From assembly GCA_002492725.1 (NCBI GenBank), contig DLAF01000013.1, positions 1 to 64,000 of the forward strand: DNA of 64,000 nt, in the 5' to 3' direction. The notes below the pieces were generated by a model. That model saw nothing but the letters and a program-made list of their open reading frames with translations. It did not search any database and had not been told where the DNA came from. Origin of the DNA: Lachnospiraceae bacterium UBA7054. GTDB taxonomy: Bacteria; Bacillota; Clostridia; Lachnospirales; Lachnospiraceae. A program made the translations under genes and the position numbers. Positions 16,795 to 25,871 of the stretch are shown one piece after another. Within the stretch, counting starts at the first letter, position 1. Every line of letters starts with the position of its first letter.

Positions 16795-18699
16795 ATGCAG
16801 ACTCTCAGAAATATCATCAGTCATTATATGCGCTTTGTCACATTTGTTCTCGTAGCCTTTCTTCTGGCAGTGATCCTGTGCTTCCAATTCGTACATGAGC
16901 AAAGGCAGGCAAGGGAAACCGCCGGAGAAACCTTTTACCAGATTGGTCAGCTTCTGGAAAGAAATCAGGAAGAGCTTGAAGAAACCAAAGCGGCATACCG
17001 GCAGACCTGTCTGCACAACGCGGAAGCCATCGCTTATATGATTGAAAATAACCCTTCCGTTTTAAGCAGCGTGGAGGAACTGAAGCAAATCGCTAAGATG
17101 ATGGAAGTGGATGAAATCCATATTTTTGATACCACGGGCCGCATCTTTGCGGGAACCCATCCGGAATATTATGATTATACCTTCGATTCCGGAGAGCAGA
17201 TGCGTTTTTTTAAGCCTTTGCTTACGGACAAATCTCTGCGCCTCGTGCAGGATATCACTCCCAACACGGCGGAAGCGAAAATGATGCAGTATTCTGCACT
17301 CTGGAGCAAGAGCGAGACGTTTATCGTACAGGTAGGCATGGAGCCTGTCAATGTACTGAAAGCGACCGAGAAAAATGAGCTTTCTTATCTTTTTACCCTG
17401 TTTCGCGTCAATCCGCACGCAAATTATTATGCCGTGATCGGAAAGACCGGTGAAATCGTCGGCTCCACCGACCTGCCAAGCGTCGGCAAAAGCCTTTCTG
17501 AAATCGGGCTTGACCTTGACGCAATCGCCGCAGGAAAAACAGCGTTTCACGCCAGCGTAAACGGCGTAAGATCCTATTGTGTCTTTCGGGAAAAAGGCGG
17601 CAACTATATCGGCCGCGTCCTCTCCTGCCACGAGATGTACCAGAGTATCCCGCCCATAACGACCGTTCTCGCGATTTGTCTGATCACCATCGCGCTGATT
17701 CTCTCCCATGTTGTCACCAAATATATGAACCTGTATGTCGTTGAGGGGATCCGCAGCGTCAATGAAAAACTGCACAGCATTACCCAGGGCAATCTGGATG
17801 AAATGGTAGACATTCAAAACAGCGTGGAGTTTTCGGAGCTGAGCAGTTATATCAACCGTATGAAACAAAGTCTCTTGGATAACAGCAAAAAGATGTCTTA
17901 TGTTTTAGGTAAGACCAATATGTATATCGGCGTATATGAGTACAACCACCATATGAAAAGGGTACGGATCACCCGACATGTACCGCGCATCTTTTGTCTG
18001 GAACAGGAGGAAGCGGAAGCGCTTTCCGCCGATTACAGGCAGTTCCAGGCGTTTATCACTGCGCTGCGCCAAAATCCCGTTGGCGATGAAACCAATGTAT
18101 TCTCCCTGAAAGACCGCTATGTCAAACTGGAGGAATTGAATAATGAAGATGAGATTTTCGGCGTCGTCATTGACGTGACGGAGGAAATCAGGAAACGCCG
18201 GAAGATAGAGGCTGAGCGGGATTACGATCTGCTGACCGGCCTTTACAACCGCCGCGGTCTGGAGATTCGGCTTTCCGCCCTGTTTAGCGAACCGGAGGCA
18301 CTCGGCTGCAGCGCGGTGGTCATGATCGATGCGGACAACCTGAAAACGATCAACGATACCTACGGTCACGACGCGGGCGACGTCTACTTAAAAGAGATTG
18401 CCGGCCTGCTTCGGGATTTCGGCCCCAAAAGCTGCGTTTCCGCAAGGCTCGGCGGCGACGAGTTTATTTTGTTCCTGTATCGCTATGGCAGTGAGCAGGA
18501 ATTGACCGACACCATTGCACTGTTAACTGAGCTGCAAAATAACAGCTTTGCCGATTTAAACGAGCAGGCGCGCGTCCCTCTTCAGTTTTCCTACGGCTGC
18601 AGCCTGACCGGCCGGTCTGCGGACTATGAAAAACTGATAAAAGAAGCGGATGAAAAGATGTATGAGAATAAAAAGAAGCGGAAGGAGTCAGGCGCATAG
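16795..18699 (+). CDS. Membrane-bound diguanylate cyclase (GGDEF) with extracellular sensor domain
   Basis: The 634-residue protein should make c-di-GMP from two GTP. It has a membrane segment at about 15-33 and an extracytoplasmic sensor of about 250 residues, probably Cache-like. A second membrane segment (about 288-310), a HAMP linker, a PAS-like stretch and a C-terminal GGDEF domain follow. The active-site motif GGDEF is intact (ARLGGDEFILF), as is DADNLKTINDTYGHDAGD. There is no EAL domain. ATG 16795 follows AAAGGAGATATCC and is preferred to the in-frame start at 16762. Confidence 0.93.
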   Translation: MQTLRNIISHYMRFVTFVLVAFLLAVILCFQFVHEQRQARETAGETFYQIGQLLERNQEELEETKAAYRQTCLHNAEAIAYMIENNPSVLSSVEELKQIAKMMEVDEIHIFDTTGRIFAGTHPEYYDYTFDSGEQMRFFKPLLTDKSLRLVQDITPNTAEAKMMQYSALWSKSETFIVQVGMEPVNVLKATEKNELSYLFTLFRVNPHANYYAVIGKTGEIVGSTDLPSVGKSLSEIGLDLDAIAAGKTAFHASVNGVRSYCVFREKGGNYIGRVLSCHEMYQSIPPITTVLAICLITIALILSHVVTKYMNLYVVEGIRSVNEKLHSITQGNLDEMVDIQNSVEFSELSSYINRMKQSLLDNSKKMSYVLGKTNMYIGVYEYNHHMKRVRITRHVPRIFCLEQEEAEALSADYRQFQAFITALRQNPVGDETNVFSLKDRYVKLEELNNEDEIFGVVIDVTEEIRKRRKIEAERDYDLLTGLYNRRGLEIRLSALFSEPEALGCSAVVMIDADNLKTINDTYGHDAGDVYLKEIAGLLRDFGPKSCVSARLGGDEFILFLYRYGSEQELTDTIALLTELQNNSFADLNEQARVPLQFSYGCSLTGRSADYEKLIKEADEKMYENKKKRKESGA

Positions 18700-18713
18700 C
18701 CTCATCCTTCCGC
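18678..18713 (-). terminator. Hairpin between the convergent DGC and lysS genes
   Basis: GCGGAAGGA and TCCTTCCGC pair across an 18-base loop that holds the stop codon of the diguanylate cyclase gene. On the minus strand the stem is followed by TTCTTTTTATTC, a good terminator for lysS. On the plus strand the T tract is poor. Confidence 0.7.
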
Positions 18714-18726
18714 AAATTCAATCATC

Positions 18727-20841
18727 TTATTCGTTTTCCATCGCTGCGTCCACGGATGCTTCGCAGCTTCTCATGGCCTGAATGGTCTTATCAAACAACT
18801 CGTCCAGTTCCCAGCCGAGCATTTCCGCTCCCTGCGTAATGACCTCCCTGGAGCAGCCCGCCGCAAACTTCTTATCTTTGAACTTCTTTTTCAGGCTCTT
18901 GACTTCCATGTCCATCGTGCTCTTGGAAGGACGCATCAGCGCGCAGGACCAGATCAGACCTGTCAGCTCGTCGGCCGCAAACAGCACCTTTTCCATTTCC
19001 AGTTTCGGCTCCTCCTCGCTGCAGATGCCAAAACCGTGGGAGCAGATGGCATAGATCATATCCTCACTCACGCCGCCTTCGCGCAGAAGCTCCGGCGCCT
19101 TTTTGCAATGCTCATCGGGGTAAAGCTCAAAATCTATGTCATGCAAAAGCCCGATAATCCCCCAGAATTCCTCTTCCTCCGCATAGCCCAGTTCTTTCGC
19201 GTACCAGCGCATCACGCCTTCCACCGTCAGCGCATGTCGGATATGAAAGGGATCTTTATTGTACTCTTTTAAAAGTTCCAGTGCCTGCTTACGCGTCACG
19301 CTGCTCTTCTTTGCCTCGCCGACAGCCTGTTTTTTTGCAGTTTTCGCCGCATCGGAAGGCTTTTTGTCCAGACTTTTCATGGTCGGGAACAGCAAAACAT
19401 CACGAATTGCAGGAGAATCGGTTAAAAGCATCACCAGCCTGTCAATACCGTAACCGATACCGCCCGTCGGGGGCATACCAATCTCCAACGCGTTCATAAA
19501 GTCTTCGTCCGTGGTGTTGGCTTCCTCGTCGCCTGCTGCCAACGCGGCCTCCTGCGCCTTGAAGCGCTCCCGCTGGTCAATGGGGTCGTTCAACTCCGAG
19601 TAGGCGTTGCACATCTCCCTGGCGGTAATGAACAGTTCAAACCGCTCCACATACTCCGGCTTGTCCGGTTTTCTTTTGGTCAGGGGCGAAATCTCCACGG
19701 GATGATCCATTACAAAGGTAGGCTGCACCAGATGCTCCTCCACAAACTCCTCGAAGAAAAGATTGATGATATCCCCTTTTGTGTGGCGCTCCTCGTAGTG
19801 AACGCCTTTTTCGTCCGCCAGTTTCTTTGCCGCCGCCGTGTCAGGCACTTCGTCAAAATCGACGCCCGCATATTTTTTCACGGCCTCCACCATGGTGATG
19901 CGCTCGAAGGGCTTTCCCAAGTCAATTTCTTCGCCCTGATAAGGGATCAGCGTCGTACCGCAAACCTCCTTTGCCACATGGCGGAACATATTCTCGGTCA
20001 GATCCATCATGCCGTTGTAATCGGTATAGGCCTGATAAAGCTCCATCAGGGTAAACTCCGGATTATGTCTGGCATCCAGTCCCTCGTTTCGGAACACTCT
20101 GCCGATCTCGTAGACACGCTCCAGGCCGCCCACAATCAATCTTTTCAGGTATAATTCCAAAGAGATGCGCAGTTTCACATCCTCGTCCAGCGCATTGTAA
20201 TGCGTTTCGAAGGGTCTGGCTGCCGCGCCGCCCGCATTGGAAACAAGCATCGGCGTCTCCACCTCCAAAAAATCCTGTGCATCCAGATAACGCCTGATGG
20301 CGCTGATGATCTTCGAGCGCGCCACAAAGGTCTTCTTCACATCCTCATTCATAATGAGGTCGGTATAGCGCTGACGATAGCGGATATCGGTATTCACCAG
20401 GCCATGATACTTCTCGGGCAGGATCTGAAGGCTTTTTGACAGAAGTGTCACTTTTGCCGCATGTACGGAAATCTCCCCGGTTTTGGTCTTAAAGACCTCC
20501 CCTTCGATGCCTACAATGTCACCCACGTCATATTTTTTGAAGTCGGCGTAAGGCTCCTCCCCGATGCTGTCCCTTGCCACGTAGACCTGAATATCGCCCT
20601 GCAGATCCTGCACATTGCAAAACGATGCCTTTCCCATGACGCGCTTACTCATGACGCGGCCCGCAACGGAGACCTTCTTTCCCTCCAGCGCATCAAAACC
20701 GTCCCTGATCTCCTGACTGTGATGGGTCACATCATATTTCGTGATCTGAAAGGGATCCTTCCCCGCCTCCTGCAAAGCCGAAAGCTTCTCCCGTCTGACC
20801 TTCAAAAGCTGGTTAATATCCTGATTCTGTGCCTCCGCCAT
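18727..20841 (-). CDS. lysS: Lysyl-tRNA synthetase (class II) fused to a C-terminal HD domain
   Basis: The 704-residue protein charges tRNA-Lys. Residues 1 to about 495 are a complete bacterial LysRS. They comprise an OB-fold anticodon domain, motif 2 (FRNEGLDARHNPEFT) and motif 3 (GIGYGIDRLVMLL). Then comes a lysine/alanine-rich linker of about 35 residues and an HD-superfamily domain of about 170 residues with HD in LLHDIDFELYPDEH and later FAADELTGLIW. LysRS alone is usually about 490-505 residues. The extra domain may be a phosphohydrolase; its substrate is unknown. The gene follows greA by 66 bases, and no T-box leader is seen. Confidence 0.95.
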   Translation of the reverse strand: MAEAQNQDINQLLKVRREKLSALQEAGKDPFQITKYDVTHHSQEIRDGFDALEGKKVSVAGRVMSKRVMGKASFCNVQDLQGDIQVYVARDSIGEEPYADFKKYDVGDIVGIEGEVFKTKTGEISVHAAKVTLLSKSLQILPEKYHGLVNTDIRYRQRYTDLIMNEDVKKTFVARSKIISAIRRYLDAQDFLEVETPMLVSNAGGAAARPFETHYNALDEDVKLRISLELYLKRLIVGGLERVYEIGRVFRNEGLDARHNPEFTLMELYQAYTDYNGMMDLTENMFRHVAKEVCGTTLIPYQGEEIDLGKPFERITMVEAVKKYAGVDFDEVPDTAAAKKLADEKGVHYEERHTKGDIINLFFEEFVEEHLVQPTFVMDHPVEISPLTKRKPDKPEYVERFELFITAREMCNAYSELNDPIDQRERFKAQEAALAAGDEEANTTDEDFMNALEIGMPPTGGIGYGIDRLVMLLTDSPAIRDVLLFPTMKSLDKKPSDAAKTAKKQAVGEAKKSSVTRKQALELLKEYNKDPFHIRHALTVEGVMRWYAKELGYAEEEEFWGIIGLLHDIDFELYPDEHCKKAPELLREGGVSEDMIYAICSHGFGICSEEEPKLEMEKVLFAADELTGLIWSCALMRPSKSTMDMEVKSLKKKFKDKKFAAGCSREVITQGAEMLGWELDELFDKTIQAMRSCEASVDAAMENE

Positions 20842-20907
20842 CTGTCATCCCTTCTCTTTCTGCCCGTTTCCTGTCTCTTTCTCTCTTATTTCCATGATAC
20901 ATCCGTT

Positions 20908-21390
20908 TTAGTTGGACCGCTGGATCTCCAGCACCTTGTAGCGAATAACGCCTGCCTGGGTCTCCACATCTACGATATCGCCGACCTTGCTGCCGATCAA
21001 TGCCCTGCCCACGGGAGATTCGTTGGAAATCTTTCCCTTTAAGCTGTTGGCCTCTGTAGAACCCACGATCTTGTACTCCAGCTCCTCGTTAAATTCCATG
21101 TCAAGGATCTTCACCTGACAGCCGATGTTAATCTTATCCAGATCGACTTCATCCTCCACCACGACCTCGGCGTTTTTGAGGATCTTTTCAAGCTCCTCGA
21201 TCCTGGCTTCAATGTCGCGCTGCTCGTCCTTCGCCGCATCATACTCTGCGTTCTCGGAGAGATCTCCCTGCTCTCTGGCTTCCTTGATCTTCTGCGCTAC
21301 TTCCTTACGTTTTACCACCTTTAAGTCATGAAGCTCATCCTCGTACTTTCTAAGGCCCTCATAAGTTAAGATGTTTTTCTTCTCATGCAT
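20908..21390 (-). CDS. greA: Transcription elongation factor GreA
   Basis: The 160-residue factor rescues backtracked RNA polymerase by stimulating transcript cleavage. The N-terminal antiparallel coiled coil (KEAREQGDLSENAEYDAAK with the acidic tip D/E pair) and the C-terminal FKBP-like domain (NESPVGRALIGSKVGD) are typical, and the length is normal. It lies directly upstream of lysS in the same direction, with the usual strong ribosome site GAAAGGACG. Confidence 0.97.
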   Translation of the reverse strand: MHEKKNILTYEGLRKYEDELHDLKVVKRKEVAQKIKEAREQGDLSENAEYDAAKDEQRDIEARIEELEKILKNAEVVVEDEVDLDKINIGCQVKILDMEFNEELEYKIVGSTEANSLKGKISNESPVGRALIGSKVGDIVDVETQAGVIRYKVLEIQRSN

Positions 21391-21459
21391 GGCAATTCGT
21401 CCTTTCCCTCTATTTCATAAACATTCTCTTTATGCCTGAAAATTTCTGTCTGTCGCATT

Positions 21460-22323
21460 TCACATTTTTTTATCATACTCATTTTTCACTGCAGTGTCAA
21501 GGTATTTCAGGGGGGAAACGTAGAGAATCCGCCCATCCGCTGCCAGGCATTTCCGCTCCTTTACAAAGTCCCCCTGTAAATCTACATAGACAGCCTTCTC
21601 CCGCCCCTTAAGCCGCCGCCCGTCCACGGGTGCACCATAGTCTAAGATCAGGCCGCCGCAGGAATCTGCGCCATCCGCCCGCTTTCCGTATCCCCGCCCG
21701 CTTTCGTCCGCCGTCCCTTCGCCGTTTTTTCCGTAAGGCACAAGGCCGGGCGTCAGACCGTACTCATAGCTGTAAGCTTCCAGATAGCCGGCCGCTTCCT
21801 CCCAAAGATCCGTCCCCTCCGCCTCCTCATAATGAAAGGTGAGACGGTTGATCCGGGGCAAATACGGCGTAAGAACCTGCTCCGTCATCTCCATCTGCCA
21901 CAGCGTATCGGAGGCCCTTCCCAGCAGCACCGTCGCCGCGCCGCTCTCTTTTAAACAGTCCGCCGCAGAAACGGAAACCAAACAGGCCAAAAGCCGTCTG
22001 ATCGTGTCCGGACTCGCCTCCCATCTTGCCCGCTGCGCGCCTGACATAAGTGTCATAATATCAGGATGCAGCCAGGCATCTGCCATCCCCGCGGCCTTAT
22101 ATACCGCCTCCGCCATACACTCTGACAAAATCTCCGAAGGCCAGGGCCGCTTTCTATAGTAATAACGCGGCACCGGACAGTCCACCAGCAAAAGAAACGG
22201 CTCCCGTTCCTTCGCGGGCAGCTCCCGCCCCGTCAGTACGGCATCCTGCCACCAGTGTCTCCTGGCAGCATTCTTTTGATACATGCCCTCCTGGGCAGGA
22301 TGAAAATAAAGCAGGCTCTCCAA
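21460..22323 (-). CDS. Conserved hypothetical protein encoded after dus
   Basis: I do not recognise the family of this 287-residue protein. It has no signal peptide or membrane segment, and it contains many tryptophans and tyrosines. A glycine- and charge-rich low-complexity stretch lies near residues 205-225. The first standard start is TTG at 22323, with only a weak, distant GAGGG. The frame is the same as dus and stays open for 18 codons after the dus TGA, so initiation by coupling or a non-standard start is possible. Its place in the dus-greA-lysS run suggests a housekeeping or RNA-linked role, but that is speculation. Confidence 0.6.
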   Translation of the reverse strand: MESLLYFHPAQEGMYQKNAARRHWWQDAVLTGRELPAKEREPFLLLVDCPVPRYYYRKRPWPSEILSECMAEAVYKAAGMADAWLHPDIMTLMSGAQRARWEASPDTIRRLLACLVSVSAADCLKESGAATVLLGRASDTLWQMEMTEQVLTPYLPRINRLTFHYEEAEGTDLWEEAAGYLEAYSYEYGLTPGLVPYGKNGEGTADESGRGYGKRADGADSCGGLILDYGAPVDGRRLKGREKAVYVDLQGDFVKERKCLAADGRILYVSPLKYLDTAVKNEYDKKM

Positions 22324-22377
22324 TTCAATAACACCCGATATCCCTCTTGTTCTCTGAGACAGTATATGCAGTCCGTC

Positions 22378-23346
22378 TCACAGGGATTCCACCAGCCCCT
22401 CGATCTGTTCAAAACATTCCGCCAGATTGACCTGCCCTCTGAGCCTCGCGGAATTCGGCAGTCCCGCCGTATACCAGGACAGGTGTTTACGCATCTCCCG
22501 CACGCCCGTATATTCTCCTTTAATCTCAAGCTGCAGCGCGGCATGGCGCAGGATCATTTTTTTCTTTTCCTCCATGGACGGCGCGGGCAGAATCCGTCCG
22601 TCTTCCAAAAAAGCGGCAATTTCCCCAAACAGCCACGGATTCCCTCTGGCCCCGCGGCCAATCATCACGCCGTCGCAGCCTGTCTCTGATAGCATCCTGC
22701 GGGCGCTTTCTCCGTCTGTGACATCGCCGTTTCCGATCACGGGAATGGAAACCGCCTCTTTGACCTTCGCTATGATCTCCCAATCCGCCCGTCCGCTGTA
22801 AAACTGCTCTCTGGTCCTGCCGTGCACCGCTATGGCTGCGGCTCCCGCATCCTCCGCAATCTTTGCGATCTCCACCGCATTGACATGCGCTTCGTCAAAA
22901 CCTTTGCGGATTTTCACCGTAACGGGTTTTTTGACAGCCTTTACCGTGGCGGCAATAATCTCTCCCGCCAGCTTCGGCTCCCGCATCAGGGCTGATCCCT
23001 CGCCATTGTTTACAATCTTGGGCACGGGACAGCCCATGTTGAGATCCAGCACCGCAAACGGTCTCTCCTCAATGCGCGCCGCCATCTCGCTGATAATCTT
23101 CGGATCGGAACCAAAAAGCTGTAAGGAAACGGGCCCTTCCTGCGGATGAATCGCAAGCAGCCCCTCGGTATTTTTATTCCCGTAGAGGATGGCCTTGGCG
23201 CTGACCATCTCCATGCCGGTCATGCCCGCCCCCTGCTCGCTGCACAGCAAACGAAATGGCAGGTCCGTCACACCTGCCATAGGAGCCAGTATGAGATTGT
23301 TCTTCAGGGTGACACCGCCGATGGTAAGTGGGTGCAGATCGTTCAT
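22378..23346 (-). CDS. dus: tRNA-dihydrouridine synthase (DusB-like)
   Basis: The 322-residue flavoenzyme reduces uridines in the tRNA D loop. The FMN-binding TIM barrel shows LAPMAGVTDLPFR at the start, LNMGCPVPKIVNNGEG with the catalytic Cys, GRTREQFYSG and GNGDV, followed by the helical C-terminal domain. It overlaps the upstream gene by 4 bases (ATGA). Length and motifs are normal. Confidence 0.96.
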   Translation of the reverse strand: MNDLHPLTIGGVTLKNNLILAPMAGVTDLPFRLLCSEQGAGMTGMEMVSAKAILYGNKNTEGLLAIHPQEGPVSLQLFGSDPKIISEMAARIEERPFAVLDLNMGCPVPKIVNNGEGSALMREPKLAGEIIAATVKAVKKPVTVKIRKGFDEAHVNAVEIAKIAEDAGAAAIAVHGRTREQFYSGRADWEIIAKVKEAVSIPVIGNGDVTDGESARRMLSETGCDGVMIGRGARGNPWLFGEIAAFLEDGRILPAPSMEEKKKMILRHAALQLEIKGEYTGVREMRKHLSWYTAGLPNSARLRGQVNLAECFEQIEGLVESL

Positions 23347-23681
23347 ATGGAAATCTCCTCGTGCAACACAAAAACCCGATAGTATAACTGCAGCGCCTCA
23401 AGCAGTTCCTGCCGGTTCCTGCGGATTTCCCCCACCAGCAGTCCGCTGCCGATCTCGTCGTAAAGCAGATCGTCCTCCTCGGCGTCCGTCTCCAGTAAGA
23501 CGCTTCCGTCCTCCTCAAAGACAATGGTGAAAACACCGCCCACCTCCTCCGTGAAGAGCACACAGATTACGTGAAGTTCCTCCTGAATCGACTGCGGAAT
23601 CTTCGAAAACTGCTCATTAAAGTAATATTTCTGCTCGTAGGCGTTCGCGCCGCAGAGCACGACCCTGTTATCTTTTCCCAT
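23343..23681 (-). CDS. Small acidic conserved protein (possibly the family catalogued as DUF6145)
   Basis: The 112-residue cytoplasmic protein begins MGKDNRVVLCGANAYEQKYYFN. It is acidic and lacks any recognisable catalytic motif. It overlaps dus by 4 bases and follows birA by 31 bases, so it is part of the same operon. The DUF assignment is from memory and unverified. GAAGGAA precedes the start. Confidence 0.78.
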   Translation of the reverse strand: MGKDNRVVLCGANAYEQKYYFNEQFSKIPQSIQEELHVICVLFTEEVGGVFTIVFEEDGSVLLETDAEEDDLLYDEIGSGLLVGEIRRNRQELLEALQLYYRVFVLHEEISI

Positions 23682-23712
23682 TCGTAATTCCTTCCGTCAC
23701 CGCTGTCTTTTC

Positions 23713-24726
23713 CTAGACATACCCATACAGTCCGCGAACCGACACTTCTCCGGCATAGACCGCCACACACTCGCCGCTGCCCCGCTCCACAACAAGCTCG
23801 CCCCTGTCGTTGATGCCGCGTGAGATGCCCGTATACTCTCCAGCAGGGTCAAGCACGCGCACCTCACCTCCAAGCCCCTGCAGGCGGGCCTGATAAGCCT
23901 CCCGCAGACGGGACATATCCAGTGTTTCCAAAAAAGTCCCATAATATTTCTCAAAGCGGCACAGCACAGCCTGTAACAGCGCCGCGCGGTTTTGTCGTCT
24001 GCCCGACTCGATCCGCAGAGAGGTGGCCGTCTGCCTGATCTCTTCCTGAAATTCCTGCGGACTTTCATTGTTGACGTTAATGCCAACGCCCACCACCAGG
24101 TACTGGATCTCGTCCAGTTCGGGCGTCATGGTCATTTCCGTCAGCATGCCGCACACCTTTTTGCGGTTTATCACGAGGTCGTTTGGCCACTTGATATGGA
24201 CTGCTATGCTTCCTTCCATGGCCTCTTCCACGGCCTCCGCCACGGCAAGCGCCATCACCAGCGTAATCATGGAAGCCCGCTCCGCCGGAAAAGCAGGCCG
24301 CAGTAAAATACTGAAAGAGAGCGCCGTACCGGATAATGTCTGCCAGGCCCTGCCCCTGCGGCCCTTCCCCGCATTTTGAATATCCGCCACCACCACCGTG
24401 CCGTGGGGATCGTCCTCCTCACCACAGCGCTTCGCGTCATTGTTGGTGGAACCGGTCTCCCCATAATAATAAAGTTTCCTGCCCGCCCATTCGGTTGTCA
24501 GGCGGCTTGCAATCTCGCTCTCCGAAAGCACATCCTCCGGACTTTCCACCAGAAGATACCCCTTTCTCGAGACCGACTCAATGCGGTAGCCCTCTTCTTT
24601 CAAGCGGTTGACAGCCTTCCACACCGCCGTTCGGGAAACGCCCAGACGCTCACACAATTGCTGCCCGGAAACATAACCTCCTGCGCTTCGCAGGCATGTC
24701 AAAATATCCGATAAGTCCGTTTTCAT
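23713..24726 (-). CDS. birA: Bifunctional biotin ligase/repressor BirA
   Basis: The 337-residue protein attaches biotin to carboxylases through biotinyl-AMP and can repress biotin genes. An N-terminal winged helix (SGQQLCERLGVSRTAVWKAVNRL) precedes the catalytic core with GSTNNDAK, the ligand loop GKGRRGRAW and KWPNDL, and a C-terminal SH3-like cap. ATG 24726 has AAGAAGGA at good spacing; an upstream TTG at 24732 is less likely. It follows argF by 33 bases. Confidence 0.96.
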   Translation of the reverse strand: MKTDLSDILTCLRSAGGYVSGQQLCERLGVSRTAVWKAVNRLKEEGYRIESVSRKGYLLVESPEDVLSESEIASRLTTEWAGRKLYYYGETGSTNNDAKRCGEEDDPHGTVVVADIQNAGKGRRGRAWQTLSGTALSFSILLRPAFPAERASMITLVMALAVAEAVEEAMEGSIAVHIKWPNDLVINRKKVCGMLTEMTMTPELDEIQYLVVGVGINVNNESPQEFQEEIRQTATSLRIESGRRQNRAALLQAVLCRFEKYYGTFLETLDMSRLREAYQARLQGLGGEVRVLDPAGEYTGISRGINDRGELVVERGSGECVAVYAGEVSVRGLYGYV

Positions 24727-24759
24727 GCGCAAATCCTTCTTCTAAGCAGTATCAGGCCC

Positions 24760-25755
24760 TCAGACGGAGCCGCCAAGCGTGGTTAACATAACCGCCTTTA
24801 TCGTGTGCATCCGATTTTCCGCCTCATCAAATACAAGCGACTGCGGCGACTCAAAGACTTCGTCTGTCACCTCCAGTTCGGCCATGCCGTAGCGCTCGCC
24901 AATCTCCTTTCCGATCCCCGTATTGTGATCGTGGAAAGCGGGCAGACAGTGCATAAAGACCGCCCCTTTATCCGCAAGCGCCATCACCTTCGCGTTGACC
25001 TGATAGGGCGTAAGATCTTTCAACCGCTCCTCCCATATCTCAGCAGGCTCGCCCATGGATACCCACACATCGGTGCAGATCACATCGGCGCCCCCTGCGC
25101 CCTCACCCACATCTTCCGTCAAACGGACACTGCCCCCGGTCTTGTCAGCGATTTCCCGGCAGGTCTTCACCAAAGACTCGTCAGGATAATATTTGCGGTT
25201 TGTGCAGGCAGTGAAGTGCATTCCCATCTTCGCGCAGACCACCATCAGGGAATTGCCCGTATTATAGCGGGCATCCCCCAGATAGGTCAGACGAATCCCT
25301 GAAAGTCTGCCGAAATGCTCCCGTATCGTGAGAAGGTCGGCAAGCATCTGGGTCGGGTGAAACTCGTTGGTCAGGCCGTTCCACACGGGCACGCCCGCAT
25401 ACTTTGCAATCTCCTCCACGATATCCTGTCCGAAACCGCGATATTCAATCCCCTCAAACATGCGCCCCAGCACCCGTGCCGTATCCGCGATACTCTCCTT
25501 CTTGCCGATCTGTGAGGCAACCGGATCCAGATAGGTAGTGCCCATCCCTAAGTCGTGCGCCGCCACCTCAAAGGCACAGCGGGTCCTGGTGCTTGTCTTC
25601 TCAAAAATCAGGGCAACATTCTTCCCCCGCAGCACATCTACGGGAATCCCTTTCTTTTTTTTCTCCTTCAAGTCTGCCGCCACGTCCACCAGATAGAGAA
25701 TCTCCTCCGGCGTAAAATCAAGCAGCTTTAAAAAATGCCGGCCTTTCAGATCCAT
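24760..25755 (-). CDS. argF: Ornithine carbamoyltransferase
   Basis: The 331-residue enzyme makes citrulline from ornithine and carbamoyl phosphate. The carbamoyl-phosphate loop is FEKTSTRTRCAFE and the ornithine-side motif is HCLPAFHD. Also present are EFHPTQMLADLLT and DVWVSMGE. Length is normal. GGGAGGGAG precedes the ATG. No other arginine genes lie nearby, so it could serve either biosynthesis or the arginine deiminase pathway. It seems to head the minus-strand run that ends with lysS. Confidence 0.96.
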   Translation of the reverse strand: MDLKGRHFLKLLDFTPEEILYLVDVAADLKEKKKKGIPVDVLRGKNVALIFEKTSTRTRCAFEVAAHDLGMGTTYLDPVASQIGKKESIADTARVLGRMFEGIEYRGFGQDIVEEIAKYAGVPVWNGLTNEFHPTQMLADLLTIREHFGRLSGIRLTYLGDARYNTGNSLMVVCAKMGMHFTACTNRKYYPDESLVKTCREIADKTGGSVRLTEDVGEGAGGADVICTDVWVSMGEPAEIWEERLKDLTPYQVNAKVMALADKGAVFMHCLPAFHDHNTGIGKEIGERYGMAELEVTDEVFESPQSLVFDEAENRMHTIKAVMLTTLGGSV

Positions 25756-25781
25756 ATTTCCGTCTCCCTCCCTTAAGTATG

Positions 25782-25810
25782 AACAGGACGGTTCGACAAA
25801 CCGCCCTGTT
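25782..25810 (-). terminator. Hairpin between the SPFH gene and argF
   Basis: AACAGG-CGGTT and AACCG-CCTGTT pair around a short loop, 60 bases beyond the SPFH stop. No T tract follows on the minus strand (CATACTTAAG), so it may be a weak terminator, a processing site or part of the argF leader. Confidence 0.4.
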
Positions 25811-25871
25811 GCTTATCCTGTCAGTTACTTTCTGTTTTTTACACAAACCGCATTTCATAACACATGCAATC

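Noticed and set aside
20842..20907. Possible T-box or other leader ahead of lysS
   Set aside because: Only 66 bases separate greA from lysS, too short for a T-box, and no specifier or T-box sequence is visible.
22233..22544. Minus-strand ORF of 103 codons across the dus/unknown-gene junction
   Set aside because: It overlaps dus in another frame, has no ribosome site and is Arg/Cys-rich as expected for an out-of-frame reading.
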